The position numbers and the translations under genes were made by a program. A model generated the notes under the pieces. It saw nothing but the letters and a program-made list of their open reading frames with translations, was not told the DNA's origin and made no database searches. 64,000 bases of DNA. Origin: Lachnospiraceae bacterium (GTDB lineage Bacteria > Bacillota > Clostridia > Lachnospirales > Lachnospiraceae). The stretch covers positions 1 to 64,000 of the forward strand of contig JAHZFJ010000008.1 of NCBI GenBank assembly GCA_019421365.1, given 5' to 3'. Positions 63,501 to 64,000 of this stretch are shown one piece after another (within the stretch, counting starts at the first letter, position 1; every line of letters starts with the position of its first letter).

Positions 63501-64000
63501 GAAACAACAAATCAAATCACTTGGAGATGTTAACGTTAATGCAATTGAAGATTATAAGAATCTGTTAGAGCGTTATGAACTATTAAAGACACAGCATGAC
63601 GATTTGATTGAAGCAGAAGAAGCGCTTAAGAAAATCATCGAAGAATTAGATATTGAGATGAGAAAGCAATTCAATGAAAAGTTCTCAGAGATTCGTAGTC
63701 AATTCGATCTTGTATTCAAAGAATTATTTGGTGGTGGTAAAGGAACTCTTGAATTAACAGAGGGAGAGGATATCCTTGAAGCAGGTATCCGTATTATCGC
63801 ACAACCACCAGGTAAGAAACTACAGAATATGATGCAACTTTCAGGTGGAGAGAAAGCACTTACTGCCATCTCGTTACTATTTGCAATACAAAACTTGAAA
63901 CCATCTCCATTCTGCTTACTAGATGAAATCGAAGCTGCACTTGACGACGCCAACGTTAAGAGATATGCTAAGTATCTACACAAATTAACAACACATACAC
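60571..64000 (+). CDS. smc: Chromosome segregation protein SMC (3' end beyond window)
   Basis: At least 1143 residues; the frame is open to the window edge. It has Walker A in [20 protein letters not shown] (near residue 35), [36 protein letters not shown], then a long coiled coil interrupted by a hinge (about 510-680, [40 protein letters not shown]). The second coil returns to the C-terminal ATPase half with the signature [20 protein letters not shown] and Walker B [17 protein letters not shown]. Only about 40 residues are missing. It forms the condensin complex with ScpA/ScpB. The ATG follows GGGTGGTG. Co-transcribed with rnc. Confidence 0.95.
   Translation, partial: [1143 protein letters not shown]

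Overview
The window looks like a core chromosomal segment of a low-GC, anaerobic, spore-forming-type Firmicute, most likely a Lachnospiraceae (Clostridium cluster XIVa) relative of Lachnoclostridium/Anaerocolumna. The reasons are strong AGGAGG ribosome binding sites, A+T-rich codons, the clostridial IspH-ribosomal protein S1 fusion, a fused SecDF, the order plsX-acpP-rnc-smc, rimO-pgsA-cinA, small families typical of Lachnospiraceae (DUF4867, DUF6440, ABC_trans_CmpB-like protein), and a two-PPK2-domain polyphosphate phosphotransferase. I see no rRNA, tRNA, CRISPR array, phage or intact transposon. The genus is inferred, not proven.

Layout. 0.1-5.3 kb: RNase H-like exonuclease (minus), a CmpB-like membrane protein, cardiolipin synthase, endonuclease IV and a small zinc-ribbon protein. 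5.3-10.9 kb: a GH9 glycosidase without signal peptide (minus), SecDF and pyruvate kinase. 10.9-13.3 kb: a KdpDE-like two-component pair whose sensor lacks the KdpD N-terminal domain, then a 610-base structured intergenic region with a LexA-like box and a good promoter in front of ruvAB. 13.3-22 kb: ruvAB, zapA, a U32 peptidase, an FtsW/RodA-class protein with its partner PBP, and a Nudix hydrolase. 22-28 kb: Pap, an in-frame scar of a deleted ABC transporter, pyrBI, a P-loop kinase and an L,D-transpeptidase. 28.1-32.7 kb: a sugar operon made of isomerase, LacI regulator, DUF4867 protein and a transaldolase (Glu57/Phe131 type). 32.7-39.6 kb: DUF6440, a histidine phosphatase, an aconitase-family hydratase, a 5'-truncated FN3/Big2 surface protein and a DUF6273-like membrane protein. 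39.6-47 kb: a heterodimeric ABC exporter, folD and two unknown proteins. 47-64 kb: rimO-pgsA-cinA, a GerMN-type lipoprotein, an RpiR regulator, a BaiN-type flavoprotein with cmk and ispH-rpsA, cheR, a degenerate TtcA paralogue, and plsX-acpP-rnc-smc (smc runs off the window).

The most unusual thing is a structured leader about 100 nt long that occurs twice, in front of two unrelated genes (sugar isomerase at 28652, flavoprotein/cmk/ispH-rpsA at 52448). Both copies can form the same bulged hairpin, a 10-bp hairpin with a 4-nt loop and a pseudoknot, and several base pairs differ in a compensatory way. I cannot match it to a riboswitch class that I know. Other points of interest are gene remnants (ABC scar, truncated FN3 protein, TtcA-like protein without its Fe-S cysteines), the isomerase-transaldolase operon, an internal ribosome binding site exactly at the IspH/S1 junction, and several unexplained dyads between genes.
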